In this document: piece by piece, positions 1 through 11,500 of the stretch
Numbering within the stretch: position 1 is the stretch's first letter
Layout of the letters: each line of letters opens with the position of its first letter
NCBI GenBank assembly: GCA_014607495.2
Contig: CP053157.1
Span: 7,688,001-7,752,000 of the forward strand
Direction of reading: 5' to 3'
Length of the DNA stretch: 64,000 bases
Source: Carposina sasakii
Taxonomy: Eukaryota; Arthropoda; Insecta; Lepidoptera; Carposinidae
The notes under the pieces: generated by a model
Database searches by the model: none
Told to the model about the DNA's origin: nothing
The model's input: the letters and a program-made list of their open reading frames with translations, nothing else
Program-made: the position numbers and the translations under genes

Positions 1-188
1 CGTGGGAATTTCAGGAAATCCATCCTTAGTGCTTCCTCGCAGTCCCTAATGAACATATATGCCTAAATGCATATATGCGCAACGCGCCGCCATTACGGTG
101 CTTCAACCTGTGCATTGGCAGCATTACGTCCGTTGCTGTTTATACGTTCATAGTTATATAATATGTTGATTGTAATACCGGTCCCCAG

Positions 189-3100
189 CTTGTCCGAGCT
201 AACGTGGTCGGAGAGCTCGAGCGGCTCGGGGCGCGGCTCCAGCTCGGGCTCCAACGGCACGCTGGCGGCCGACCTGCGCCTGCCGCGCCTCGCGCCTACG
301 CCGCGCCCGAGGACCAGATATAGGTAACAAATATGATCCGATGGTCTTAGTTAATCCTAGTCATTCTAAATCCTCATTGGATTGCGTAGCGTTGGGCGCC
401 CTCCGGCCAGATGAACTGATGACTTAAAGAGAATGGCTGGTAGTAACTGGATGGCAAAAACGGGAGATCGAGCCATGTGGCGTACACTGGGGGAGGCCTA
501 CGTCCAGCAGTGGAATGCAATAGGCTGACGAGGTATGTTATGAACTACATATCAACTCTACAACATGATAGCCTGTTTAGTCATGATAGTAAGTATAGCT
601 AATTTCTATTTTTAAAATCAACCAAATAGTGTTAGTGTTTGCTACTACGAGTACTCCTATGCTAAAATGGCGCTTGGAAATATTTACATATTATAAAATT
701 AAGAATTGGATGATCTTGAGACTCTACATAGCATTTGTAAATGTATCGATTTTTCAACTGTGTCGATACATATCAAACGTGCCTAAGTCCACTATAGTAA
801 CGAATGAATGTTTTTCATTGGCCGGATTCTTTGTACAAAAAATGAAATATTGTTTTGGATTAAACCAGCTTAAGTCCTCTGTAACTGGTAGAAAATAAGG
901 CTCAAAATTCGTTTTGTTTTCATACAAACCTAAGTCACCACGTCATTGGAAATCAAACTCGCCTAAGTCCGATTCGACCAATGACAGACAGCCCTGCACA
1001 GTGTCATGGCCGCAGTTGTTGACTTTGTGTCGTGGTGTTTGTTTCGTGCGCTTGCGTTTTTATAGAATTATGGAGCAAGAAATAAATGTAGTGAGGCCTG
1101 AATTAGCTAAAAAGAAGTTAAAACTCCAGACAAATGAAAAACGGAAGAAGAAACAACGAGATTTGTAAGTAATACGTTGTAATTTCACTTTGTTTTGGGT
1201 AGGGCGATGTGACATTAAATTTTGCATGTCCATGAACAGGGTCCGGACTCAGATTACTATCGGCCATCCATGTGATTGTTGTGTGTTTTACCTGACTGCC
1301 AAAAAAGGGTGATGTTTTTTATTACAATGCAATCAGGCTGGTTAATACTTAAATAACTTAATAGTAAGGGTTTTGCACTCGGTATTTAGTACCTATATAT
1401 TGATTGGTATTAGTACCTATATCGGTATTTTTCTTTAAGATAGGTAGACAATGTTTTAGCAAATTTTTAGTTTGCACCGACATCACTTATTTGGGTTTGT
1501 GTTTGAATGAGTGTATACCACGAGATGTCACGTAATAGGTTGTACGCCTCTTTAAGCGATAGCGACACAATGTAAATTAGTTTACGGCGTAGAAAGTTAC
1601 ACATTTAATTTTATACCTGCATTTGAAGATTATTTCAATTTATTTCCAGGTACTCTGCAAAAACCTTGCCAGAAAAACCAAAGTGTCAACACAACAAAAA
1701 GAGTGTGTACAAATGTGCAACGTTGACTTCTAATGATGTTTTTTATTTCCACAAAAAGTTTTACCGTAATCCTGACAAGATAAGTCAAGATAATTATATT
1801 TTACAAAATATGCTATTGGCTCCTGTTAAAAGAAAACGCCCTAGAAATAACAGTCGAAATGGACGCGCTTTCTCAAAGCAGTATTTTGTTACTAAGCACA
1901 GTAGTAAAGAAAAAGTTCCTGTCTGCCTCGCTGCGTTTTGTGGCATTTTAAAAATCAAACAAGGCCGTATTAAAGGCGTTTCCAATCGATACGCAGCGAC
2001 AGGAGAAACAGCTTTCGAAAAGCGTGGAGGAGACCGTAAATGTCATGCTTATCGGTCTAAGAGAGAAGCTGTACAGAATTTCATAAAAAAATTTCGGCCA
2101 TTAGATAGTCACTATTGCAGAGGCAAAGTCAAACAAAGAATATATCTGGATCCCAGTCTAAATATATGTAAACTATACAGGATGTATGAAGACGAATCGA
2201 TGCCGGGATATTCAGTGACTAAAAGTTTTTTTAGGAAGGTATTCAATACCTCTTTTAATATTGGATTTGGGTCTCCGCGCCAAGACGTCTGTTCAGACTG
2301 TTTGCAGTTGCTAGAAAAGCTAAAAATAACTCAAAACGAAAGTGAAAAACAGAGTTTGCGAACACAATATAGAATACACAAAATAAGGGCAAAATGCTTC
2401 TTTGAGAAATTAAAGGAAGATGATCCAGAACTGCTCATTTTGTCCTTTGACTGCCAGAAAAATTTACCTCTACCAAAAGTACCCGACCAGTCGGCGTATT
2501 ATTCGCGACAACTGTACATTTATAATTTTACAATTGTTGAGGGAAATTCTCACGCAAGTCTGACTAAAGATAATGTTTTTTCGTATATATGGACTGAAGA
2601 CATGGCCAAGGGCGTCGCCAGCCGATGGCGCAGGGGGGGGCAAGTTGACTTTACCTACTATAATTCATACTTTTCTCATTCTCTATGAATGAGAAAAGTA
2701 GGTATGAATTGTAGGTAAAGTCGACAGCACATGAAACTTTTCACTTTTACTACGAGCCTTACATCTACAGCGATTGTAATAACAGTATCTTAGTACTATA
2801 TACATATATATTCTGTGACAGTACAGAGTCTAATGTGTAAAGCTACACGAGCACGAGCTCTTGACTATGCAATAAAAAACTTGTAAATGAGTTATAATAA
2901 CATTTATTAGAAAAATAAAATAAAAAGGAGTTTGAATTCGATTTTCGACGTACGGGAATGATTGTTCAAGGCTTGAACTTCAAGCAAATCAACTCAAAGA
3001 CTTAGGACTTTGGTTGTATTATATTTGGCAACTTTTTTAGAATCTCTAGGGGGGGGCAGCTGCCCCTCCCTGCCCCCCCTTGGCGACGCCCCTGGACATG

Positions 3101-4754
3101 GCAGCCAAGGGTTCTAATGAAATATCGTCTTGTTTATATCACTGCCTGAACCGAGTAAACCTTGATGGCAAAAAGAAGATAAGGCTTGTTGCTGACGGTT
3201 GCGGCGGCCAAAATAAGAATTCGATATTGCTGGGAATGGTTGCTAAATGGCTGCATGAAACAACACAAAACATAGAAGAAGTAGAAATAGTATATCCTGT
3301 CACTGGACATAGTTTCATCCCACCCGATCGGGTATTTGCTTTTGTGGAAAAACAAATAAAACGACTAGAAACTATATCTAACCCTCAGACCTATATTGAT
3401 ATCATGAGATCTAATGCGACTATCCGGCGTTTAGTCACTGAGGTACCAATTTTTGATTGGAAGACTACATGCAAAGATGTGTTAAAAACCACTCAAACGT
3501 TGCACTTTCAAATAAGTAAAACGAAGCGTATTATCTTAAATAGAACAGGTCGTCGGCAAATCTTAGTTCGAGGAGAAATATCATACAGAAATAACATATG
3601 CAATCCACTGAGCATAACTAAACGTGGGAAACATATATCCGGAATCCAACCAAACATAATAGAAGCACGATTTAATGTTAAAACTGAAAAACTAACAGAT
3701 GTTAAAAAACTACTCGAAAAACATTTTGGTGAAGCTTGGAGTGACTTGCCTGATTTACAATACTACAAAACTGTACTGGCTCATAACGAAAACTTGCCGG
3801 AACAACAAGAAGATGAAGATGATCCTGAGTACTTGCCAGAAGAAATTTTGGATTTTGTTTAACGTATTAATCGTTATCGTTTACTGGATCAGGGTTTACT
3901 GAATTTTCGCCTTCTGATTATAATAAATGTACCTATTATATAATTTGATATTGATATGATTGTAAGACTTTACAATGTTAGTACCTAACTACGTAGGAAG
4001 GAATATAATGTACTTATAAGTAAAGAATTCTTGTGGCATTTTTATTGTTGAACCTTTCTTTTCTAATAGCTGATAAGCATACAATCATAATGACAATACC
4101 TATTTAAATCGGTTTATGACTTTGAACCGAAATAAATAAAAAATATGCGTGTTTCTTTTATTCCTAAGATTCAAAACCTAAATACGTCCCTTTATTACTC
4201 AATTACATCGAACCGGCCTAAGTCACATTGTATTTCTTCAGATTCGCTTAAGTCCAATAACAGTTGCTTTCAAACAAGCTTAAATCCACATAGTTTCCAT
4301 CAAAAGTGCTTAAGTCCAAAATAAAAACCGGTTTAATTTAAAATCTGACGGTTGTTTCACCCATTTTTTTGACAATGTTGCCAGTAGACATTATTATGAG
4401 AGTGTTGGTAGTATTGCTCAGTATTCAAGACTCATGGATAAAGCAAACAGAAACAAACGCGTTTTTCCAGAAGTTGTTTATGCGTGACTTAGGTGCGTTT
4501 GATATGTATCGACACAACTAGTCTCTAACAATACTCTTGATCGATTAAGATTTTTGTCGGATCGCACACAAGTAAAGTCAGCAAATAAAGAATGCAATCT
4601 GCTTTCGACTTTATCGAAAGGTTCAATGCAAGTGGGACATGATGATAACTTCCTCTATTTCAGTCAAGCGAGTGCGTCAACACTGAAGCGGTATTCGAGT
4701 GACGACAGTCTCGTGATGGTGGCCCCACGCGCTGGCGACGCCGCAGCCCCTTGA
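189..4754 (+). CDS. Last two coding exons of an unidentified host gene
   Basis: Two exons can be joined. The first is 189-323, after the acceptor ending CCCCAG at 188, with a GTAACA donor at 324. The second is 4664-4754, after the acceptor CTATTTCAG, ending in TGA at 4752-4754. The junction is in phase (AG then T gives Ser). The encoded tail runs from LSELTWSESSSGSGRGSSSG through [17 protein letters not shown] to STLKRYSSDDSLVMVAP. It is Ser/Gly-rich, then basic and proline-rich, with no membrane segment, so it looks like a disordered cytoplasmic C-terminus. The first exon is very GC-rich in an AT-rich region, as expected of coding sequence. AATAAA at 4940-4945 fits as polyadenylation signal. 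The 4.3-kb intron between them holds a whole DNA transposon. Upstream exons lie outside the window. I do not recognise the family. Confidence 0.6.
369..526 (+). repeat. SINE/RTE-tail fragment
   Basis: The stretch ends with the common lepidopteran 3' motif GGCCTACGTCCAGCAGTGG followed by an AATAGGCTGA tail. It lacks a clear 5' head. A better copy is at 28690-28950. It lies inside the intron of the gene ending at 4754. Confidence 0.55.
1070..3862 (+). pseudogene. Transposase-like gene (DGCGGQNKN family), split by a MITE
   Basis: Exon 1 is 1070-1164 (ATG at 1070, 31 codons plus two bases, very Lys-rich, GTAAGT donor). Exon 2 starts at 1650 after TTTCCAG and its frame continues exactly (TT plus G). 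Exon 2 is open to 2606, where a hAT MITE interrupts it. The frame resumes at 3102 and ends with TAA at 3860-3862. The N-terminal half is basic. A Cys motif DVCSDCLQLLEKL lies in the middle. Candidate catalytic blocks are LSFDCQKNLPLPKV, then RLVADGCGGQNKNS, then YPVTGHSFIPPDRVF with a following Glu, consistent with an RNase H-like DDE fold. From memory it resembles the arthropod family filed in Pfam as DUF7869; this needs a search. The tail is acidic. Without the MITE the reading frame is continuous, so the copy was probably intact until recently. Confidence 0.7.
2607..3094. mobile_element. hAT-type MITE, 488 bp, with 8-bp target duplication
   Basis: The left end reads CAAGGGCGTCGCCA and the right end TTGGCGACGCCCCTG, an inverted repeat with one mismatch at the CAGGGGCG-type terminus usual for hAT. 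The 8-bp GACATGGC is present at 2599-2606 and 3095-3102. No coding sequence is seen. Near the left end (about 2642-2725) is a strong hairpin in which ACTTTACCTAC and a following AT-rich arm recur inverted. G-runs of eight or nine flank the termini. It disrupts the transposase frame of the larger element. Confidence 0.88.
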
Positions 4755-4939
4755 GCCTGCCTCAACGCCTCGAGGTCTACAAATTATCCAGCAACATCTC
4801 CAAATGGCGGCTTTAATTTGGTTGTCACAGAAGTCCTCACGTACACGCGGATAAATCTTGAAGGGTGGTACAGAAGGAGTATATGTTGTGTTGTGCTTGT
4901 TTATGATGCTGTACCAATGAAGTACTGAGTATCTAAGCT

Positions 4940-4945
4940 AATAAA
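4940..4945 (+). promoter_or_regulatory. Polyadenylation signal AATAAA
   Basis: Canonical AATAAA 186 bases after the TGA of the gene ending at 4754. Confidence 0.5.
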
Positions 4946-4954
4946 TGCGTAATA

Positions 4955-5537
4955 AGTGAAGATATGCATATTTTTATATTCGGCAATATAAAGCATGGAT
5001 TTTATTGGTACAGTGTTATGTGGTAGATCGCCTTAGGGGTGTTCGTAAAGTCTTCACGGATTTATTATTTACGTTCATAAAAAAATGTGTTAATTGTCAG
5101 TTTTTTGTGGTTGTTTTTAAATTATGATTTACCTATTGGAATTCTAATTAGAATAAAGTAGTACTTACATGACGTTGGGACATTAATCTTACCTTCCCGA
5201 TGCATGTTACCAATAGGTGAATTACTGTCTATGTTCTAGCTAGATAGAGGGTAGGTCAGGTTAGATTAGCTAGGTTATTAGCCTATATTCGTGTCTCAGC
5301 TGCATATTTCATTCACGTGCGTAAACGTAGACTAGGACAAAAAGCCCGCTAACTACTTGTCATCTAAACATACCCTATGCAGAGGGAGGTTTGTTTTCTC
5401 AGGAGATATACCTAGGCTACTAACTGTACCTACCAATCTTTTACATTTCGCCCCGCACATATTGCTAAATGGGGGCAATGGGGCTGATGTTTTTGTGAAC
5501 CTGCAGTTTTGGCTACGTACCTACCCCTTTTAGAATA
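4955..5537. other. Intergenic, no gene seen
   Basis: AT-rich spacer after the first gene. I see no exon-like open frame with splice sites and no recognisable element. Confidence 0.5.
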
Positions 5538-5801
5538 TACAGGATGTAACAAAAGGGGTATGTTAAGCGAAAAGCTATGAAAAAAGCCCACTATAGAGAA
5601 CCTATTCCCAAAATTTGAGCCTCGATATCAAATGTTTATTTTACCAGTTAGTATGGAGAATTTCCAAACAACTCAGGAATGTTCATACAATCCTAAAAAA
5701 TAAACACGTGATTTAGAATCTCAAATTTTGGGAATATGGTCTTTATACTGGGCTATATTCATAGCTTTTCGCTTAACATACCCTTTTTGTTACATCCTGT
5801 A
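5538..5801. repeat. Foldback element, TACAGG-end family I (copy 1)
   Basis: Starts TACAGGATGTAACAAAAGGG and ends with the inverted form TTTTTGTTACATCCTGTA. The inner arms contain GTTAAGCGAAAAGCTATG and its complement. It is 264 bp and non-coding. Family members are at 25860-26123 (same length) and 51272-51515, with a degenerate half near 32710-32783. Confidence 0.8.
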
Positions 5802-5819
5802 TATACATCTGGTACATAT

Positions 5820-5940
5820 ACCTACCTAATAAAAATATGTATAAAAACAAGTAAGCTAAAATGAAGCGAAAATGGTGTGTCAGAAGCGTAGCAAGTGGAG
5901 ATCCATGATCTCTGCCTACCTCTTCGGGACAGTGGTGTGA
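5820..5940. repeat. Fragment of dispersed lepidopteran repeat
   Basis: Contains GAAGCGAAAATGGTGTGTCA and GGAGATCCATGATCTCTGCC, the reverse orientation of a motif also seen at 27775-27880 (ATCACGCCTCTTTCCCGG) and 9665-9740. Family identity is not certain. Confidence 0.45.
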
Positions 5941-6129
5941 TTTTATGTATGTGTATACCTATGTAATAAAAACATTGTTCATATCAATAAACTTTTTAAT
6001 TCTCATTAAGTTCAAAATTATCTACATGACGGCGCACCTGTCACTGTCACACGTCAGGTTGACTTTTAGTAGCCATAGTCAGCCTAGCGGAACGTTATTT
6101 GTCGATGGTAGGGCGGCCATCTCAGCGTT

Positions 6130-6500
6130 GCCAGATGCACGATAATTATCGTAGATCCACGATAATTTTGAGTGCCATGCCATAAAAATTAAAATTAGGT
6201 ATCGCACGATAATTCGTTAAAATTCTACGATATTTTTGTCAAATATAGGATAATTTTGTAAACATCCCCCCTAAAATCCAGTAATTCCAACTCGTGAGCG
6301 GGAGGGGGTAGGATTGGATACCTTGTCCGTTTCATATATATTGTATTCCGTCTCTTTGATTCGGCGTAAATTCTAACTTCTTTAAACTCGTGAGCGGGGG
6401 GGGGGTTAGGATTTCATACCTTGTCCATATATTCTATCATGCGATATAAAAACACGATAATTTTGCAACAAATATGAGATAATTTCGCAATGTACGACCT
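6130..6500. repeat. CGATAATTTT-rich repeat block
   Basis: CGATAATT recurs many times, and AAACTCGTGAGCGGG followed by a G-run and TAGGATT occurs twice (near 6290 and 6386). Looks like a partly duplicated non-coding repeat. No gene is visible. Confidence 0.4.
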
Positions 6501-6530
6501 GGCAACACTGGGCCATCTTGACAGCACTGA

Positions 6531-6687
6531 GTTACTTTACACTTGTTCTTGAGGATTTTCCCGACGTTTCCATTCATCATCATTCATCATAAATTTAGAA
6601 TACATTTTACTAAACAATGATTAGGCTGTATGGGCTTAGTTCCCCTTGCCTTTCCTTCGGGATAAACTAAAAAAAAAAAAAAAAAAA
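6531..6687 (+). mobile_element. Short retroposed element (SINE-like), perfect 13-bp duplication
   Basis: A 157-bp unit ends in about 18 A residues and is flanked by TTGACAGCACTGA at 6518-6530 and 6688-6700, the hallmark of target-primed retroposition. A second copy lies at about 57165-57330, also with a poly(A) tail, and a partial inverted one near 55855-55905. I see no tRNA-type A and B boxes. The 3' part carries CTTGCCTTTCCTTCGGG. It may be a SINE with an unusual head or a retroposed small RNA. Confidence 0.75.
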
Positions 6688-6700
6688 TTGACAGCACTGA

Positions 6701-8474
6701 CACTGACGTTCAGGACGGCGCCCGCGTTCCACGTATTTTTAACTAATCGCTTTGAATCAAACGATTTCTTGGTTTAATTGAGTTAAATTGTTATATTACT
6801 GTGATTGCTAATTACTTATTTCACTAGATATCTCCTTATTTGAAGACTGTGCTGATTAAATAACTTTGTGAGAGAAGAACTTGATATTTATCTGTCCACG
6901 CCTGCTACTCTCATATTTTATGAAAGATGAATCTGATGAAGTTCCTCCTGGCCCTTCATACATATAAAATCTGGAAACCCACAGTAACTAATAATTAACC
7001 TATGTAGATACTTTATTTTTAGGCGCTAAGCAGTGGAATCATATTTTTTACTTAAGTAAAAAAATGTTGATATAATTTAAACTCAATCATAATTTATTAA
7101 TCTCTTTCTTTTTCAAGATCAACAACCTTATATAATATGTTTAATAACGGTTTACTAAAATAAATGATTAGGTAGGTAAAATTAATACGTAGGTACCTAG
7201 TGTACATTTACCTAATACTTATAATATAGCTCCTTGAATTGTTACTTTATCTATACGTACAGGTAATTATTATACTTACCTACCTATATTAATGACTCAA
7301 TCAAAACTTAAAAAATAATCTCGCTAGTTTAAACAAATGTATTTTCTTAAAAATCTATTTTGTGATTCTAGCATGAGAATCGGACACATTACCTGTTTCA
7401 TGCCATTTTGTCTATATGCCTACCATACAATTCCTTCAGAAACAATTCTTATTATAAAACAATATAAAATGGTTTTTTATTGACAACAATACACAAAATA
7501 TAAAACATTACGTTATTATTACAAATACTAATAAAAAATTAATAATAATTATTAAAATAATTCACACAGTTTCATTTTAGGTAAAACATTAGGACATATA
7601 TGCGTTGGCGGAATATCACTTAACTAACAACAGATTCATGGTCTGATAAGATTCACTCCTCGAAGTTTTCGAAACTTCTCTAAAGTAATCTATATGAGTA
7701 CATGATCTTTACTACTGGCAAGCGAATGATAAGTACGATCTTAGATATAAGATTGAAATTTAGACAAAGACCGCGCTAAGCATGCTTTCATTAATCTACG
7801 AATTCATTGTGCTTATATAAGGTCTATTTAAAATTTGTGATTAGCTATCTTTTGACACGAAACTAGGTAGGTAAAAAGAAACAACTTTCACTATGGAACC
7901 AACTTCAAAATATTGAAAAAAAAAATCTGCTGTTCCATACATTTCAGTGCAGTAATTATTCGAGATTGTATTCACTACACTAATTTTGGATAGACCTTAT
8001 ATAGGTGATGCCTTAATATCAGATGCATTTCTAAGAGCGGGCTTAGTGGGATCCTTTCTCTAGAAACTCAGTCTAACAACTTAGCTGCGAATACATAATT
8101 GCCTTACAAAATTCCTAAACTTTTTTTCTATCACTGGTAGGTAGGTACTATTACTCGATGCCGTCTAAAGTTATTACGAATTTAGTGGCATGAGTGTAGT
8201 CATGACGACATTATCGTTGTTGCACTCGTAGAAGTCATGCCGTTAGATTATATGTCTTAATACAAAAATAAAACACCAAAACTATTATTTAAAAAAAACA
8301 TATTTTCGCAGCTAAGAAGAACTACACATAAGATAAATACAGTAAAAAATATGGCTTCACATAACTCATGTGACTTGTTTTGATCACGTTTATTACAATC
8401 TTTCCTAGAAAGTCGTGTTACTTAAGTTCTATTTGCATTAATAATCACTCATTCTCATTATCCACTGTGACTAA
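6701..8474. other. Intergenic, no gene seen
   Basis: AT-rich spacer between the tail-to-tail ends of the gene at 189-4754 and the channel gene. No coding exon or recognised element is visible. Confidence 0.5.
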
Positions 8475-8480
8475 TTTATT
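8475..8480 (-). promoter_or_regulatory. Polyadenylation signal of the channel gene
   Basis: AATAAA on the minus strand, about 80 bases beyond the stop codon at 8559-8561. Confidence 0.5.
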
Positions 8481-8558
8481 CGAGTGGGCCTACTTTACAT
8501 GTGGTAGGAACGTGCACCTTTGCTGTTTACTCTAGTTTTGTGGCATTAGGCAGCAAAA

Positions 8559-11500
8559 TCAAAGGCAATAGACAAAAGTCCAGTAGAGAATGTTGAAGAA
8601 AATGAACATTATTGGGAACAGGAATCTGGAGCGTTTGTCTATCCAGGTGGCGATCTCCTGAGGGGTCATTTGCGTCCAGGTGGTGTGTTTGGGAGGGTCG
8701 TCGGACCCCTCGCTTTCGTTGCCGTTGTTGCCCGGCGTCAGGTTGTCGTAGGACTGCGTTGTTATCGTCGGCAAGTTTAGGGCAGATGGGAAGCTCTGGA
8801 TATGAGAAATAGATTTATTAGAATCGTTTTATAACAAGTTTTCGGGTGCAATCTCATGTCGTAAAAGTAGTATCATCTTTTACTTTAAAAGGGAGTAATG
8901 CTCGATATTTTCACGGTGACCATCATAGGGAGACATAGCGAGAACACACTGTGCGTTCACTTCGAAAACGAACAGCCCCGACAATCGACATTAGATAAAT
9001 GTTCTAATTCTAAGTATGATACTTAGTTTTTTTTAACCTGGAAGTATGGACCTATATAGACTCTCTCTACCTGTTTTTAAGTATTCTGTGACCAAAAGTC
9101 CAATTAAGTAGGTAATTAATTAATAAGTACAATTGAACTGCGTCGATTTTATCGATGACCTCTGTTTTTACCTTATGATGATAGGTCAAGTAATAAGGAA
9201 AAGTAAAACAATAGTATCTTTTATGGTGCCTATTATTTACAAGAATGGAATTAAATACTTGGTTGTTGAAGTTTTGATAGTGATTTTGAACACTTAGTCA
9301 AAAAATTATTACCTACCTACATATATCGACCAAGGAACCCATGCCCAGAAAGATTGTCACTTGAAATGCTTCAAATGTCTGCTATAGTATAGTATTGTTC
9401 ATATTCATACATGACGGCCGTTTGGTCTAGTAGGTAGTGACCCTGCCTACGACGCCATAGGTCCTGGGTTCGAATCCCGGTAGGTGCAAACATCGATATG
9501 ATAAATATCGATGTTTGTTTCCGAGTCATGGATGTTTCTATACTTATCTATGTATTTATATACTGTTGCTTAGTACCCACGACACAAGACCTTAGGGATC
9601 TTAATGTGGGACTAGATTAATGTGTTGTGTAGTGTGTGAATATTTATTATTTATTTACATACATACATACATATAATCACGCCTTTATCCCTTACGGGGT
9701 AGGCAGAGCATTAAGGGCCGATAGAACCACATGGTGCCACTTCTGACCAATTCTACAAGTTCGGTTTTTTTATTTATTTATACAGACCTATTATAATGAT
9801 AATTATTCATAGCAATTCCTATTGAACTACCTATGAATATATAAGCACTCTACTTCTTTCCAAGTATATCTAATCTACCTATATTGGCACAGAATGTGTT
9901 CGAACATAAATTACTGATCACATTACCTGCATAGAATAATGCCATTACTTATGTTCCGTGGTACCTCCTTCCTTCCTATTTAAAAGTATGTACATATACA
10001 GGATGTGGGTGACAGCCAGGCAAATACTGAAATGTTGAACAAGTACCATTGTGTTGAGTTGATTATTAGTAATCTTTGCTCTCCGCGCCAATTGTATCGG
10101 GTGATTCTGTGACTAATTAAATGGGCTTATTGGTTATTGTGTGAGTTGTGACCCATTACTGTTTTTCGGATCACTTGTGACTATCCATTAGGGTAGATCA
10201 GTTATTAAGTTATTATTGAATTTTTTGCGGGCAACCTTTTTTGAAATACATTTTTGGATTTTTTTTACTATAAAGTTACATTATCTAAGGTCTAATTAAC
10301 TAAACTATTTTTTTACTGAAATTATGAAAAAAAAAAAAAATAGAATTTTCATGCGAAAATTTTCAGTGTTTTCCTCCTCAGAATCATGGTCTGAAGTCAA
10401 TATTTGCCTGGCTGTCACAAACACCCTGTATAAAACGAATGATGAACAGATTTCGAAAATCAATATTCCACCCCATGAGAGGTAGGTACATATTACAAAA
10501 GACCAACCATGATAGATGTATTTCAAGAGATCAATGAAATAAAAAATCTTTGATGCCCTATTTCTACATCGCAAACTAATTTATGAATTCAACATTCTAC
10601 TTACATGTACCGTAAGGTAGTTGTTGAATGCAGGTCCAGCAGGATCTGAGCTGGTCTCCTTATGCAAGGAGGAGCAGGACCGCGACTTAGTGAGCTGTGG
10701 CGAAGTCTCCTCCATCTCTTTCTGGAGCTCTTTGCGGGCCAGTCGCGGGGTTAACGTACTCTTCAATATGTACTTGCTGTTCACCTTCTTGAGGCTTACC
10801 ACTTTTCTGAAATTTACATATTGTGATTGCTTAACAGTGAGTACGATAGCAATGTAATTGGTAAGAAATAAGCAGAGGCAATATTGTATTTGAATGGGCG
10901 TTTTCCTACTAGACGACACGGCCACGATACGACCACGGATTTTCGTCATCTATAGTAGTAAGGGGGCCGTGTCGTCTAGTAGAAAAACGAGCCATACCAT
11001 GAACGTAATACGTTCATAAGCCATACTTTTAATTCATTTTTGCTTCCAAAAAAGTCCTTCCTTGTCGTGGTCGTGTCGTGGCCGTGTCGTCTAGTGGAAA
11101 AATGCCCATTCAAATACAATATTGCCTCTGCTGATTCTTACCAAATTAAAATTTATTCGGACTTACTTTCTGCGCCAAATAGTATTAACAAAAGCGAATT
11201 CCACCAGTGCAGAGAAGATGAATCCAATGCAGCCCAAGAACCAGATCTCACTGGCCTTGATGTACGAGACCTTCGGGAGGGTTTTCGCCTGCGATGACGC
11301 GAGGGTGATGAACGATAACATAGTGCTGGTTCCTGGAGACAAGTGATAAATATTACTCAAGAGTCTGCAGATACTCCATCTGGCCATCGTCTTCTACCTG
11401 GCCATTTTCAGCTCTAATAGGTACATGCGATATGTTTATACATATTGTGTTGGACTTGGTTAGTACAACTCTTAGTGCCTAATAGGCACTGCCTATCATC

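Larger units (their letters stand above)
759..4516 (+). mobile_element. 3.76-kb DNA transposon with DGCGGQNKN-type transposase
   Basis: Terminal inverted repeats begin TGTGTCGATACATATCAAAC at 759 and end with its reverse complement at 4516. They extend about 31 bp with two mismatches. Subterminal copies of CCTAAGTCC or CTTAAGTCC occur near 781, 871, 929 and 961 on the left and near 4216, 4245, 4281 and 4311 on the right, plus one inside each inverted repeat. The element carries one spliced gene (exons 1070-1164 and 1650-3862). It is interrupted by a hAT MITE at 2607-3094. The flanks share only AC, so a 2-bp target duplication is possible but weak. It lies wholly inside a host intron. Superfamily placement is uncertain. 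Confidence 0.75.

Noticed and set aside
9418..9487. Possible tRNA gene
   Set aside because: A and B boxes are present but the arms do not form a proper cloverleaf, and the downstream body is that of a SINE.
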